A stretch of DNA of 64,000 bases from Loxodes magnus (taxonomy: Eukaryota; Ciliophora; Karyorelictea; Loxodida; Loxodidae). This document shows, piece by piece, positions 48,354 through 61,305 of the stretch (position 1 is the stretch's first letter; each line of letters starts with the position of its first letter). The notes beneath the pieces are model-generated. The model was not told the DNA's origin, searched no databases, and was given only the letters and a program-made list of their open reading frames with translations. The DNA lies in NCBI GenBank assembly GCA_946699065.1, contig CAMPDV010000271.1, positions 310,001-374,000 of the forward strand. Reading direction: 5' to 3'. Position numbers and translations under genes: made by a program.

Positions 48354-49183
48354 TTAAATTAAATTAAAAATTTTATGGATAATGGAATGTTTCCTTAATA
48401 GGTCCATAACCCCCTGCATTACCTTTTACAGGGTCCCGGACTCACCGGTGTCTCCACCCAAGTTCACTTCCGAGCTTTCCGAATGGTCTTGAAAGTTATC
48501 TTTTTTCTTCAAAGCTAACCATCCGAGAAAGGATAAAAATTTGTAAGTTCTTTCCAAATATTTTTTCTTATTTACCAATTCCTCCTACACTTTTTTCATA
48601 AGTGGAATAAACTGCCGCAAATAACATTTTTTCTTGAAAAATTTTTCTGTCGTCATAGGTTATTTTTCTATTACCATTGGATCATTATTTCTTTTTAAGT
48701 CTTATTCCTCTAATTTTCCTAGTCTCTTTTTTATGTCCGTTATTTATTAAAATGCGTTTTCATACTTTAAGAAATCTGTTCCCATTTATTCATCAATTCT
48801 TACTATATCTCATTCTATTTCTTAATATCTGTTGTTAATTTCCTCTTTGGTCACAAATTCATTATGCGGTCTCTCGTCCTCGACATGATCTTATAAGTCT
48901 TATTGTAAACTCATGACGTAATGTTCGAGGTTCTTTACCTTATCAATGTAATCAAAAATGATTTAAACAAGAGACTTTTTATCTTAGTTAATAAGTTGTT
49001 AGAAGGTGTAACATTTTTTTTTAAATCTTGGAAGGAAATTATTTTTCTTCTGAGATTTTACAAAATTATTTCTTTTTTGTCTTTGTTGGAGTTTGTTAGA
49101 GCTGGAAAGATTGATCTAAGGAGCTACGAGAAGCCTATTAGTTGAGAAAGCCTTTGTTCCATTCCACCATCTTTTTATTTATA
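48354..49183 (-). mobile_element. 830-bp insertion carrying an unknown gene
   Basis: Absent from the same junction of the first X/R copy and flanked by the 14-bp repeat TTGAAAAAAAAGAT, as expected of a target-site duplication. On the minus strand one frame is open over most of it with ciliate codons: NKLQQRQKRNNFVKSQKK, IIFDYIDKVKNLEHYVMSLQ, EFVTKEEINNRYQEIE-W-DI, CYLRQFIPLMKKVQEELVNK, FLSFLGWLALKKKDNFQ, VNLGGDTGESGTLQKVMQGV. The minus-strand 3' end is AT-rich (TTTTTAATTTAATTTAA). It is less AT-rich than its flanks. It may be a retroposed gene fragment or a short non-autonomous element. Because R units begin with the same sequence, a recombination origin is also possible. Confidence 0.55.
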
Positions 49184-49197
49184 TTGAAAAAAAAGAT
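49184..49197 (+). repeat. 14-bp direct repeat, right side of the insertion
   Basis: TTGAAAAAAAAGAT; also the first bases of R unit C. Confidence 0.85.
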
Positions 49198-49814
49198 AAA
49201 ATAAAAAAGGCAATTCAAATAAAAAAAGAAAAAAATCAAAAAGATTGAAATAAATAGAAAATAATTTAGACATAATCAAATTAGGTATAACAATTTACTA
49301 AACTTGACGTAAAAATAGAAAAAATATATAAAAAAACAAAAGAATAAAAAAATTTTAAAATTAAAATTTATAGATAAAAAAATTTAAAAGTAAATCTTAA
49401 AAAGATTTAAATGTAAAAAAAACACAATAAAAAGAACGAAAAGAAAAGCAGAAGAAAAAATCCTTATGAAAATCTACAAAAAGAAAGAAAAGCTTTTAAA
49501 TTAAATTATTTCATAAATAATTAAATTAAATAATATTTCCTTTAAAATACAAGAATATTACTACGTAAATAAGTATTTTGTCCTTTTTCATTATTGATCA
49601 TTAATTTTTTACTATTTTCTATTAATTTTTATTTATTTTTTTAAATACTTTTTTTAAATATAAAGTTTTAAAATGTTTCTCTGTTTTTTTCTTAGTTAAA
49701 AATCACTAAAGAAATATTTAAAAATAAAAATAGAAAATTATTTGCTAAAAATCTCTTCACAAACGGTATAATCTTAGTCAAGCTACGATTAATAAAAAAT
49801 AATTTAAGAACTCA

Positions 49815-50425
49815 AATTTATGCAATTAGAAAATTTTAAACTTTTAAGAACTGTATTAGAACTAGCTGAAAATTGAACACCTTATGACTAATTAATAAGA
49901 AAAAAATTAATAGTGAATTATCAGGATACAATAATTTTAAACAAAATTTAATCAATTCGCAGAGTTTACTGAAAGCATATTACTGTAAAAATGGAGATGA
50001 ATGATTCGATGGATGTAGAGCAACAGCCTGCTACAAATTATATTCATTATTGATAAATAATGAGATGTTGAAACTGCAAACTAACAGGGCACAAAGTTAG
50101 AAGCTGCTTCCAATTATAATAAAAATAAAAGAAAATAGTAGAAAAATAATTTGAAAATATTTTTCAGGATCTTTTGCAATCAAGAAGGTAAACTCTACAG
50201 GAAAAAAATACTCCAGATAAACAAAGAAGCTCAAAAAATATAGAATCAATTAACGAATTTAATAAGAAATGAATGGGAATCGATCTATCAGAAACTCTCA
50301 AAAAAATAGATTAAAAATCCTTAGAACGTATGATAAATAAGATCCAAGTAAATATGAAATCTCTTTTATTTAACATTAAACTTTTGATTTGTGATTAACC
50401 AAATAAAGGTGAAATTACGTAAATA
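49815..50425 (+). pseudogene. CCHC Gag-like gene of R unit C (broken)
   Basis: Counterpart of the unit A gene, knuckle at 50066-50107 (NCKLTGHKVRSC). It looks interrupted. Confidence 0.45.
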
Positions 50426-50640
50426 AATTCAAATAAATAAAATTTAAATTACTTTAGATTTAAATTAGAAAATTTAGATTAATAAAATATTTTTTTGTGA
50501 TATTTCTCATTAAAATTAATAATAATTATTTATTTATATATTTTAAGAAAATATTTAAAAAATATTTTTTATTTATTTATGTTTTTTTATTGATTTTATT
50601 ATAATCTTTTTTCATTCTGCATTATTATTGGATTAAAAAT

Positions 50641-51022
50641 TATGGATGTAGTCAGGAAAGCTTGTAGATATTCTGGTGTAACTACGTTGAAAGTAATCTC
50701 ACTTAGGAAAGTGTGGACAAGCTCGAAAGAGACAAGTCTAGCTTGCTCGAGGGTTCTTTGTATGAATGCTTTACTATCTGGCCTATTAATTTAATTACTA
50801 ATTTTTATTTGTATCTTATTAAAGGAGACTGAACATTTGATTCGAGGTTTTAAGGAACATTTTTAACAAGCAGATTCCCCATTTAAAGAAATTAATGTCC
50901 CTCATTGAACGAATAGAATAATAACAACGAATATGAGAACATTTTTTTAATATACAATATTAATAATGAAATTTCTTTGTGCCAATAAGTTGCTACGCGC
51001 TTTATAATCATATTTATTTATT
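50641..51022 (+). mobile_element. SINE-like element S1 in unit C
   Basis: Counterpart of 12346-12731, including the GAAA-loop hairpin and the tail TTGCTACGCGCTTTATAATC. Confidence 0.6.
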
Positions 51023-51169
51023 TAATTATTTATTTTTTATTTAATATATTAAAAAATCAATTCTTTATAGTTTCTAGACGATAATTTTGAGTATTAATTT
51101 GATAAAGAAGAGTATCAATCTTAAATTATTTTTAAGTATATTTAAATTTATTATATAAATAAATAGAAA

Positions 51170-51475
51170 GAAGCAATCCTCCAACTGAAACTGACTTAAA
51201 CTCTGGTATCAGGAAGTACCTCATAGGCAATGAACAGCCAAGAGAAGAGAAGACAAGATCGAAGAGGCATCAAGTAACATTAATGATGAAAGATGCTAGA
51301 TGCTCAGGTCTCTTAAGGTAGAACTCCGATCACGACCCTATAGAAGACAAAACTCACAAGGAAATGCTAGCACTGTGGAAGACTTCATCAAAGAATTTTT
51401 TTAACTTTAAAAATCTTTAATAAAGAACTTCGCATCATTGAGGTGCTACACATTCTATAATCTAATTTATTTATA
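51170..51475 (+). mobile_element. SINE-like element S2 in unit C
   Basis: Counterpart of 12866-13172 with the same 3' tail (GAGGTGCTACACATTCTATA). Confidence 0.5.
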
Positions 51476-51936
51476 TGATATTTAATTAATTTTTATTTCT
51501 TTATTAGAAATAAATTTAAAGTTAAAGTTTCTTTACTTTCTCTTAATTTTTCTTTTATTACTATTTTTATAGGTTGGTATTCTTATGTTAAAAATTCTCT
51601 TTAGTTTTCATTTTAAAATATGCTCTAATTTATTTAAAATGTAATATTCAGTTATAATCAACCTTATAAAAAATATAATATTATATAATTAAAAAAATTT
51701 AAAAAATTAAGAATTTAGTAAAAATGTAAATTATTTAATTATTTAGATTTTTTTAATTGCTAAACTTTCATTAAAAAATAAGCTTCTGATCATTTAAATT
51801 TTACTAAATTGTAAAGAATATTTGCTGCAAAATATTAATTATCTATAAATTATTTTATGAAAAATAGCATATGATAAATGTTATTTTCATTACTTATTAT
51901 ATTTTTAAATTAGATTCGATTCAAATAATAAATTTT

Positions 51937-52596
51937 CCTTAAAAAGCAGCAGGTCTTTTGCAAAAGTCTACCCAGTAATTGAACCCACTATTCTTGTAAA
52001 ATTCCTTTATCACATGCCAAAGTTTGAATATCCTCAGTCAGCATCTTATAAATTTCTCCAAAAGTAAATTGTCTTCTATTCTTTTATTTTTTTTGAATCT
52101 TTAATAATGTCTTATTGGGTATATTTCAGAATTCAAAAACAAAATTTCTTCTTCATTTTATTTTCATTTATCTAATTTGTGAATTCCTTAGATATTATTT
52201 CTATTGGAATTGCTTTTTTAGACAATTTATTGCTATTGATGTACTTATAATTATGAAATCATCTTCTTTTTTTTAGCCTTTTTTCTTAATCTTTATTCTT
52301 TAGTATCATTTAACTGCTTCTTTTTCACTATATTGAGCCATTGTTATAAATCTTTATCTAACTCTTTTATCTTTTGTTTTATACTTTTCTTTAGACTTAA
52401 AACATAGTATAAGCATATTTTCATTCATAAATTAATAGATATTATGCTAGAATTTTTTCAACTGCAAATATAAAAAATGACATAGCTTATTAATCGGAAA
52501 ATTATTTATTATTGTTATTTCTATTCTATTTCAAGGATTTGGTCTTACTTCATTTTACTTACGGAAATTTTTTTTTATTTTATGAAATCCTGTCAT
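51937..52596 (-). pseudogene. Decayed coiled-coil gene in unit C
   Basis: Counterpart of 13634-14291, starting at ATG 52596-52594, with the same changes of frame. Confidence 0.4.
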
Positions 52597-53304
52597 TTTT
52601 TGCTTTTTAAAGCTATTTCAGCTTTTGATTATAGAGATATGTTTTTTACCTGCTTTGAAGAAATTTAGTAATTAATTATGCAAAAAACTTTTCCTAATTT
52701 TTTATTTATTTTCTTTGCTAATTAATTGAAGATCTTACGAAGGTAAAATAGTTACTTATAAAATATGTGCTAAGGAAGAGATGCTTTTTTTCTCTCCTGC
52801 TTTGAGGAAATGGTGTAAAAAGCCTACTTGAAGCTTTATAATATTTGTATTAATTTTAAAAAAGATTAGAAATTTGATTAAAAAGTATATAATTTTGTAT
52901 TATAATTTGATATATCTTACAATATATTTAGGTATATTTATTATTTTACTTAGCTTGTGATTTAAAAAATTAGATTATTATAATTATAATTCTAACTTGT
53001 TCGTAAATAGTTATTAAATATCTTTAAACTATACAATTAAAAGTAATTAACTTAAAGCTAAGACTAATAAATGATTTAATAGTTTACTTTAATATAATAA
53101 TTATTGTATGAAGCTCTAATTTAATTAAGATACTTCATTTAATATAAGTTTAAGTGCTAATAAATTAATAACCTAATTTAATTTATATAATCCTTATAAT
53201 TCTCTAAAATCAATGTATTATTTATTATGCTTTTAAAAAATCTACATTTCTTCCAAAATGTCTCTTCTAAGCAGGATTCAAACGATTCAATTATTATTAC
53301 CAAA

Positions 53305-53975
53305 ATTTGCTTTAAAACTCAAAATTATGTAATAGGAGAATTTTAAATTTTTAAGAAACCTTTAATAGCTCGAAGGAAAAATAGCATTACTAATGTCCAA
53401 CATATAAAAATTAAAAACGGAAAATAATTTCTCAGCAAAGATCAGAATTGAATAACTAGAAACTAAAGAACTCAATCAATTTGCAGAGCTTACCGAAATC
53501 ATATTTCTTTAAAAATGTCAATGAATGGTCTGATTGAAGTAGAACCTAAAGATATCTTGAAAAAATTTTCTTTATATAAGAAAAAAAAATGCTAATATTG
53601 CAGAAGATTTTGATTTATTCTATGATACTGCTGATATTTCAAACGAAAGCAAGAACAAGAAAATTTAAAATTAAGATAATCTTTTAGTAATTTAAATTAT
53701 ATTCCAAAAGGACTATTATACATTAAAGAAATGTGCAAAGGGTGTGAAATCTCGATGGTCATTGCTCATGCTTAGCAAAGAAGAATCTAAAATATGATTG
53801 GAATTGAACTCAACTTAAGCAAGATGCCTTTAATAAAAAAGGGTTAACGTAGTACAGCATATATATATTAAAAGAAAATGATCCTGAAGAAGACTGGAAA
53901 TAGGATATTTAACAAAATTAATAAAATTTACAGTGATGAACCTGGTTGAAAGATGAAATCACTATAATTAATAAT
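53305..53975 (+). pseudogene. Second Gag-like remnant in unit C
   Basis: Counterpart of 14990-15660. A protein-like patch NLNYIPKGLLYIKEMCKGCE is visible in this copy. Broken. Confidence 0.38.
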
Positions 53976-54178
53976 AATAAATAAAATTATAATAATTGCA
54001 ATTTTTAATTTTTTATAGTTTAAATTATAAAAGTAATTTATTTTTTGAAGATACTAAATATTAAAAAATAAAGTTACGTATATTTAAAATGATTTATATA
54101 ATAAGTTTTTATATTTATACATTAATTAATTTAATTTTTTAATTCAAATACTTTTTAGATTTAATTCTAACTATTTCT

Positions 54179-55567
54179 TCAAAAATCAAAATCATTCAAG
54201 ATGAAATCTATTTCTTCGTTCTATTCAACTTAAGTTGTTATTATTCTTATATTTTTAAGTTGCTTTTTCATTTCTTTTGCTCATTATAGACTTATTTATG
54301 TTTAACTGATATCTAAATACTGTAATGATTTATAAATTTGATATATTTCACCTTATTCATTTGAAATTATAAAAGCTTCTTGTGTTATCTTATCATTTTC
54401 ATTCAGCTCCAATTCATTCAAAATTTCACAGTTCATTATTATTTTTTAAATATCTTCATTATTCAAATTGCATCCTTAAAGATTTAAACTTTTAAGACCT
54501 TAAAGGGAAACTAATTAGTTTATGAAACTTTATTCTTAGAAACTACAATAAGCTAAATTTAATTCTTTCAATTAGGTATTGTTCTAATTTATAGTTTTCA
54601 ACGTTTTAATACTTAGTTCCTTTATACTTATCAAAGTAATACTTCATAGTTTTTAGCAACTTTAAAAAATTTGCTATAGAGTTTCGTTTGAAATGGTTTT
54701 TATGAAATTTATTGAGATTTTTTTGTAATTTTAGCCAAAACTAGCTACTTGTAAAAAATCTTCATCCTTTAACTGTTTTAATGACATTAAAGTTAAATCT
54801 CTTAAGTTAGGTGTATTCTATAACATTAGAAGTAAGCTTTAGCCATTGAAACCGTTACAGTATTTTATTTATATAACTTCTAGCTATACAAATTACATAG
54901 GAAAAATTTAACTAAAAATTTAACCATTTCAATGTAATAAAGACCCTAAAATTAGAGTTTTCAAATTTAATCTATTAAATCTTTCAAAATCTTGCTAAGA
55001 AAAATTAATTTTTCCTTATAAACAAATATTACTTAAAGAAGGACACAAATCAATAAACTTTTCAACGTTTTTGTTTCCATTAATGTCTATTTATTCAACT
55101 AAGACTCCTTTTACCCTCAAATAATCTCTTAATAAGTCATAATTAATTTATTAACTATTGATGAATATCAGTTTTAGATTTAAGTTTAAGCAATAATCTA
55201 TTAGAAAATTTCCTTTTAATTAGTTGCTCTTCTCATTATAAAATTAAATAAGCTGTAAACTAGTGAGATTCTATAGAAAGCTTAAGTTTTAGTCATCTAA
55301 TTTATCGTTAATAATTAACTCTTTTAAACTTTTAAACAGAGAAAGATTAAGTAAAGTGAAGTTGTTTAACTCTAAAAATCCTTCTATATAAATTTCGCTT
55401 AAATGAATAAAATTATTTTCTTACTTTTTTAGTTTTTGTCTTATTTAAATGGCCTTAGTGAATGCTTCTTAAATTTGCTTATTTAAACTAACCGAAAAAT
55501 GTTAACTTAAAGTTAAATCTAATAACTATACTTCACAAAGAATCATTTACTTGAATATTCATTCTAT
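54179..55567 (-). CDS. LRR protein, R-unit family, unit C
   Basis: Counterpart of 15872-17251, final TGA at 54181-54179 and the conserved E-TGA-IFKQ codon at 55561-55559. It is nine bases longer than the unit A gene (an in-frame length change near 54945), and most differences from A are substitutions, so the frame has been kept. No ATG stands at the position used by the 4710 gene, so the start is open. Confidence 0.62.
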
Positions 55568-56880
55568 TTTATTTTTTATTTATTATAAGTTTCCTTTATA
55601 TTATGGTATTGCTAGCAAAGCAAATTTATAATTAAAGCGATATAAATATCTATTTACTTATTACAAGTGACAAATATCTTTATTTCTAAGAAATTCAAAT
55701 ATATGAGTGAGAATGTAAGTTTTCTTTCATATTGCGTGTTAAATAAATGCTTAAGTGTTTGGCTTTTCTTCTTCTTTATTTTTTTGTAATAAGCTTTAAT
55801 TTATAATATCTTAATGAGTTTATTACTTTTCTACGTTTTTATCATATTCAAGCAAAATAGAAGAATTAATAACCTAATTATTTTATTTTTCCTTTATATT
55901 TTCTTACTACTGATTTTAAATGCTTTAGAATTATTGATTTTCTTAAGTTGAAAATTCTAAGTTTGAAAGATTGTTGCTTAACTATTCCATATAAGTTATT
56001 ATAATATTTTAAATTATAAATTTATAACAAAAATATATTGAAAAAAAGATAAAATAAAAAAGGCAATTCAAATTAAAAAATAAAAAAATAAAAAAGATTG
56101 AAATAAATAGAAAATAAATTAGACATAATCAAATTAGGTATAACAATTTACTAAACTTGACTTAAAAATAGAAAAAATATATAAAAAACAAAAGAATAAA
56201 AAAAATTAAAAAGTAAATCTTAAAAAGATTTAAATGTAAAAAAAAAAACAATAAAAAGAACGAAAAGAAAAGATGAAAAAAAATCCTTATGAAAATCTAC
56301 AAAAAGAAAGAAAAGTTTTTAAATTAAATTATTTCATAAATAATTAAATTAAATAATATTTCCTTTAAAATACAAGAATATTACTACGTAAATAAGTATT
56401 TTGTCCTTTTTCATTATTGATCATTAATTTTTTACTATTTTCTATTTATTATTTATTTTTTTAAATACTTTTTTTAATTTGTAATTTTTTTTCTTCTTTT
56501 CGTCGTATTTTTCTTATTTAAAAATTAAATATTTATTTTTTTATTTTAAAATGTTTTTTCAATACTTTTTTGAATTTTTTGAATTTTACTTTTCTATATT
56601 ATTATGATTTTTTTATATATTTTTTTTAATCAGCAGATGTTGAGATACCACCCAATTTTTATGTTACATTATATTATATTTTTTTATTTTTTCTGATTTA
56701 TTTACTTAAGCAAATCTTTAAAATTTTCTCTATTTTTGGTTATTTTCTTGTCTCATTTTTTATTATTTTAAAAAACTAGAATATTTTAATTGCTTTAATT
56801 CTAATAATAAATAGTTATTTATCCATTTAACATTAATTTTTATATTAAATATAAATTTTTTTATTCTTTTTTTAAATTTA

Positions 56881-56984
56881 TAACTAAAATTTATAACTAA
56901 AATTTATAACTAAAATTTATAACTAAAATTTATAACTAAAATTTATAACTAAAATTTATAACTAAAATTTATAACTAAAATTTA
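56881..56984 (+). repeat. 13-bp minisatellite, 8 copies
   Basis: Eight tandem copies of TAACTAAAATTTA, followed by TAATTA. Units A and B have three and two copies at this site. Confidence 0.93.
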
Positions 56985-57149
56985 TAATTATTTTTAGTAA
57001 AAGTATTCCAAATGTTTCTCTCCTTTTTTCTTAGTTAAAAATCACTAAAGAAATATTTAAAAATAAAAATAGAAAATTACTTGTTAAAAATCTCTTCACA
57101 AACGGTATAATCTTAGTCAAGCTACGATTAATAAAAAATACTTTAAGAA

Positions 57150-57790
57150 CTCAAATTTATGCAATTAGAAAATTTTAAACTTTTAAGAACTGTATTAGAA
57201 CTAGCTGAAAATTGAACACCTTATGACTAATTAATAAGAAATAAATAAATAGTGAATTATCAGGATACAATAATTTTAAACAAAATTTAATCAATTCGCA
57301 GAGTTTACTGAAAGCGTATTACTGTAAAAATGGAGATGAATGATTCGATGGATGTAGAGCAACAGCCTGCTACAAATTATATTCCTTATTGGTAAATAAT
57401 GAGATGTTGAAACTGCAAACTAACAGGGCACAAAGTTAGAAGCTGCTTCCAATTATAATAGAAATAAAAGAAAATAGTAAAAAAATAATTTGAAAATATT
57501 TTCAGAATCTTTTGCAATCAAGAAGGTAAACTCTACAGGAAAAAAATACTCCAGATAAACAAAGAAGCTCAAAACATATAGAATCAATTAACGAATTTAA
57601 TAATAAATGAATGGGAAGCGATCTATCAGAAACTCTCAAAAAAATAGATTAAAAATCCTTAGAACGTATGATAAACAAGATCCAAGTAAATATGAAATCT
57701 CTTTTATTTAACATTAAACTTTTGATTTGTGATTAACCAAATAAAGGTGAAATCACGTAAATAAATAAAATAAATAAAATTTAAATTACT
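57150..57790 (+). CDS. CCHC Gag-like gene of R unit D (least broken copy)
   Basis: ATG 57330 opens MEMNDSMDVEQQPATNYIPY, then the knuckle at 57405-57446 (NCKLTGHKVRSC, spacing CX2CX4HX4C), a Gln/Lys-rich tail with FENIFRIFCNQEGKLYRKK and LIINEWEAIYQKLSKKID. A coiled-coil stretch (MQLENFKLLRTVLELAEN) lies upstream. The longest uninterrupted copy of this family in the window. Presumed RNA-binding Gag or ORF1 product; no polymerase gene is near. Confidence 0.52.
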
Positions 57791-57978
57791 TTAGATTTAA
57801 ATTAGAAATTTTAGATTAATAAAATATTTTTTTGTGATATTTCTCATTAAAATTAATAATAATTATTTATTTATATATTTTAAGAAAATATTTAAAAAAT
57901 ATTTTTTATTTATTTATGTTTTTTTATTGATTTTATTATAATCTTTTTTCATTCTGCATTATTATTGGATTAAAAATT

Positions 57979-58363
57979 ATGGATGTAGTCAGGAAAGCTT
58001 GTAGATATTCTGGTGTAACTACGTTGAAAGTAATCTCACTTAGGAAAGTATGGACAAGCTCGAAAGAGACAAGTCTAGCTTGCTCGAGGGTTCTTTGTAT
58101 GAATGCTTTACTATCTGGCCTATTAATTTAATTACTAATTTTTATTTATATCTTATTAAAGGAGACTGAGCATTTGATTCGAGGTTTTAAGGAAAATTTT
58201 TAACAAGCAGATTCCCCATTTAAAGAAACTAACGTCCCTCATTGGACGAATAGAATAATAACAACGAATATGAGAACATTTTTTTAATATACAATATTAA
58301 TATTGAAATTTCTTTGTGCCAATAAGTTGCTACGCGCTTTATAATCATATTTTTATTATTTAT
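57979..58363 (+). mobile_element. SINE-like element S1 in unit D
   Basis: Counterpart of 12346-12731, with the tail AAGTTGCTACGCGCTTTATA. Confidence 0.6.
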
Positions 58364-58499
58364 TTTTTATTTAATATATTAAAAAATCAATTCTTTATAG
58401 TTTCTAGACGATAATTTTGAGTATTAATTTGATAAAGAAGAGTATCAATCTTAAATTATTTTTAAGTATATTTAAATTTATTATATAAATAAATAGAAA

Positions 58500-58805
58500 G
58501 AAGCAATCCTCCAACTGAAACTGACTTAAACTCTGGTATCAGGAAGTACCTCATAGGCGATGAACAGCCAAGAGAAGAGAAGACAAGATCGAAGAGGCAT
58601 CAAGTAACATTAATGATGAAAGATGCTAGATGCTCAGGTCTCTTAAGGTAGAACTCCGATCACGACCCTATAGAAGACAAAACTCACAAGGAAATGCTAG
58701 CACTGTGGAAGACTTCATCAAAGAATTTTTTTAACTTTAAAAATCTTTAATAAAGAACTTCGCATCATTGAGGTGCTACACATTCTATAATCTAATTTAT
58801 TTATA
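58500..58805 (+). mobile_element. SINE-like element S2 in unit D
   Basis: Counterpart of 12866-13172. Confidence 0.5.
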
Positions 58806-59266
58806 TGATATTTAATTAATTTTTATTTCTTTATTAGAAATAAATTTAAAGTTAAAGTTTCTTTACTTTCTCTTAATTTTTCTTTTATTACTATTTTTAT
58901 AGGTTGGTATTCTTATGTTAAAAATTCTCTTTAGTTTTCATTTTAAAATATGCTCTAATTTATTTAAAATGTAATATTCAGTTATAATCAACCTTATAAA
59001 AAATATAATATTATATAATTAAAAAAATTTAAAAAATTAAGAATTTAGTAAAAATGTAAATTATTTAATTATTTAGATTTTTTTAATTGCTAAACTTTCA
59101 TTAAAAAATAAGCTTCTGATCATTTAAATTTTACTAAATTGTAAAGAATATTTGCTGCAAAATATTAATTATCTATAAATTATTTTATGAAAAATAGCAT
59201 ATGATAAATGTTATTTTCATTACTTATTATATTTTTAAATTAGATTCGATTCAAATAATAAATTTT

Positions 59267-59926
59267 CCTTAAAAAGCAGCAGGTCTTTTGCAAAAGTCTA
59301 CCCAGTAATTGAACCCACTATTCTTGTAAAATTCCTTTATCACATGCCAAAGTTTGAATATCCTCAGTCAGCATCTTATAAATTTCTCCAAAAGTAAATT
59401 GTCTTCTATTCTTTTATTTTTTTTGAATCTTTAATAATGTCTTATTGGGTATATTTCAGAATTCAAAAACAAAATTTCTTCTTCATTTTATTTTCATTTA
59501 TCTAATTTGTGAATTCCTTAGATATTATTTCTATTGGAATTGCTTTTTTAGACAATTTATTGCTATTGATGTACTTATAATTATGAAATCATCTTCTTTT
59601 TTTTAGCCTTTTTTCTTAATCTTTATTCTTTAGTATCATTTAACTGCTTCTTTTTCACTATATTGAGCCATTGTTATAAATCTTTATCTAACTCTTTTAT
59701 CTTTTGTTTTATACTTTTCTTTAGACTTAAAACATAGTATAAGCATATTTTCATTCATAAATTAATAGATATTATGCTAGAATTTTTTCAACTGCAAATA
59801 TAAAAAATGACATAGCTTATTAATCGGAAAATTATTTATTATTGTTATTTCTATTCTATTTCAAGGATTTGGTCTTACTTCATTTTACTTACGGAAATTT
59901 TTTTTTATTTTATGAAATCCTGTCAT
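59267..59926 (-). pseudogene. Decayed coiled-coil gene in unit D
   Basis: Counterpart of 13634-14291, starting at ATG 59926-59924. Confidence 0.4.
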
Positions 59927-60634
59927 TTTTTGCTTTTTAAAGCTATTTCAGCTTTTGATTATAGAGATATGTTTTTTACCTGCTTTGAAGAAATTTAGTA
60001 ATTAATTATGCAAAAAACTTTTCCTAATTTTTTATTTATTTTCTTTGCTAATTAATTGAAGATCTTACGAAGGTAAAATAGTTACTTATAAAATATGTGC
60101 TAAGGAAGAGATGCTTTTTTTCTCTCCTGCTTTGAGGAAATGGTGTAAAAAGCCTACTTGAAGCTTTATAATATTTGTATTAATTTTAAAAAAGATTAGA
60201 AATTTGATTAAAAAGTATATAATTTTGTATTATAATTTGATATATCTTACAATATATTTAGGTATATTTATTATTTTACTTAGCTTGTGATTTAAAAAAT
60301 TAGATTATTATAATTATAATTCTAACTTGTTCGTAAATAGTTATTAAATATCTTTAAACTATACAATTAAAAGTAATTAACTTAAAGCTAAGACTAATAA
60401 ATGATTTAATAGTTTACTTTAATATAATAATTATTGTATGAAGCTCTAATTTAATTAAGATACTTCATTTAATATAAGTTTAAGTGCTAATAAATTAATA
60501 ACCTAATTTAATTTATATAATCCTTATAATTCTCTAAAATCAATGTATTATTTATTATGCTTTTAAAAAATCTACATTTCTTCCAAAATGTCTCTTCTAA
60601 GCAGGATTCAAACGATTCAATTATTATTACCAAA

Positions 60635-61305
60635 ATTTGCTTTAAAACTCAAAATTATGTAATAGGAGAATTTTAAATTTTTAAGAAACCTTTAATAGCT
60701 CGAAGGAAAAATAGCATTACTAATGTCCAACATATAAAAATTAAAAACGGAAAATAATTTCTCAGCAAAGATCAGAATTGAATAACTAGAAACTAAAGAA
60801 CTCAATCAATTTGCAGAGCTTACCGAAATCATATTTCTTTAAAAATGTCAATGAATGGTCTGATTGAAGTAGAACCTAAAGATATCTTGAAAAAATTTTC
60901 TTTATATAAGAAAAAAAAATGCTAATATTGCAGAAGATTTTGATTTATTCTATGATACTGCTGATATTTCAAACGAAAGCAAGAACAAGAAAATTTAAAA
61001 TTAAGATAATCTTTTAGTAATTTAAATTATATTCCAAAAGGACTATTATACATTAAAGAAATGTGCAAAGGGTGTGAAATCTCGATGGTCATTGCTCATG
61101 CTTAGCAAAGAAGAATCTAAAATATGATTGGAATTGAACTCAACTTAAGCAAGATGCCTTTAATAAAAAAGGGTTAACGTAGTACAGCATATATATATTA
61201 AAAGAAAATGATCCTGAAGAAGACTGGAAATAGGATATTTAACAAAATTAATAAAATTTACAGTGATGAACCTGGTTGAAAGATGAAATCACTATAATTA
61301 ATAAT
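60635..61305 (+). pseudogene. Second Gag-like remnant in unit D
   Basis: Counterpart of 53305-53975 and apparently identical to it. Broken. Confidence 0.38.

Larger units (their letters stand above)
49184..56037. repeat. R unit C (6854 bp)
   Basis: Same order as unit A, but about 0.5 kb is missing near 49650, including the minisatellite. From about 51100 to its end it is nearly identical to unit D, while unit A differs more. Confidence 0.9.

Noticed and set aside
48921-49145. 74-codon frame on the plus strand inside the insertion
   Set aside because: The minus-strand frame is far longer and more protein-like.
56881-56984. CRISPR array
   Set aside because: Repeats are 13 bp, directly adjacent and without spacers; a minisatellite.
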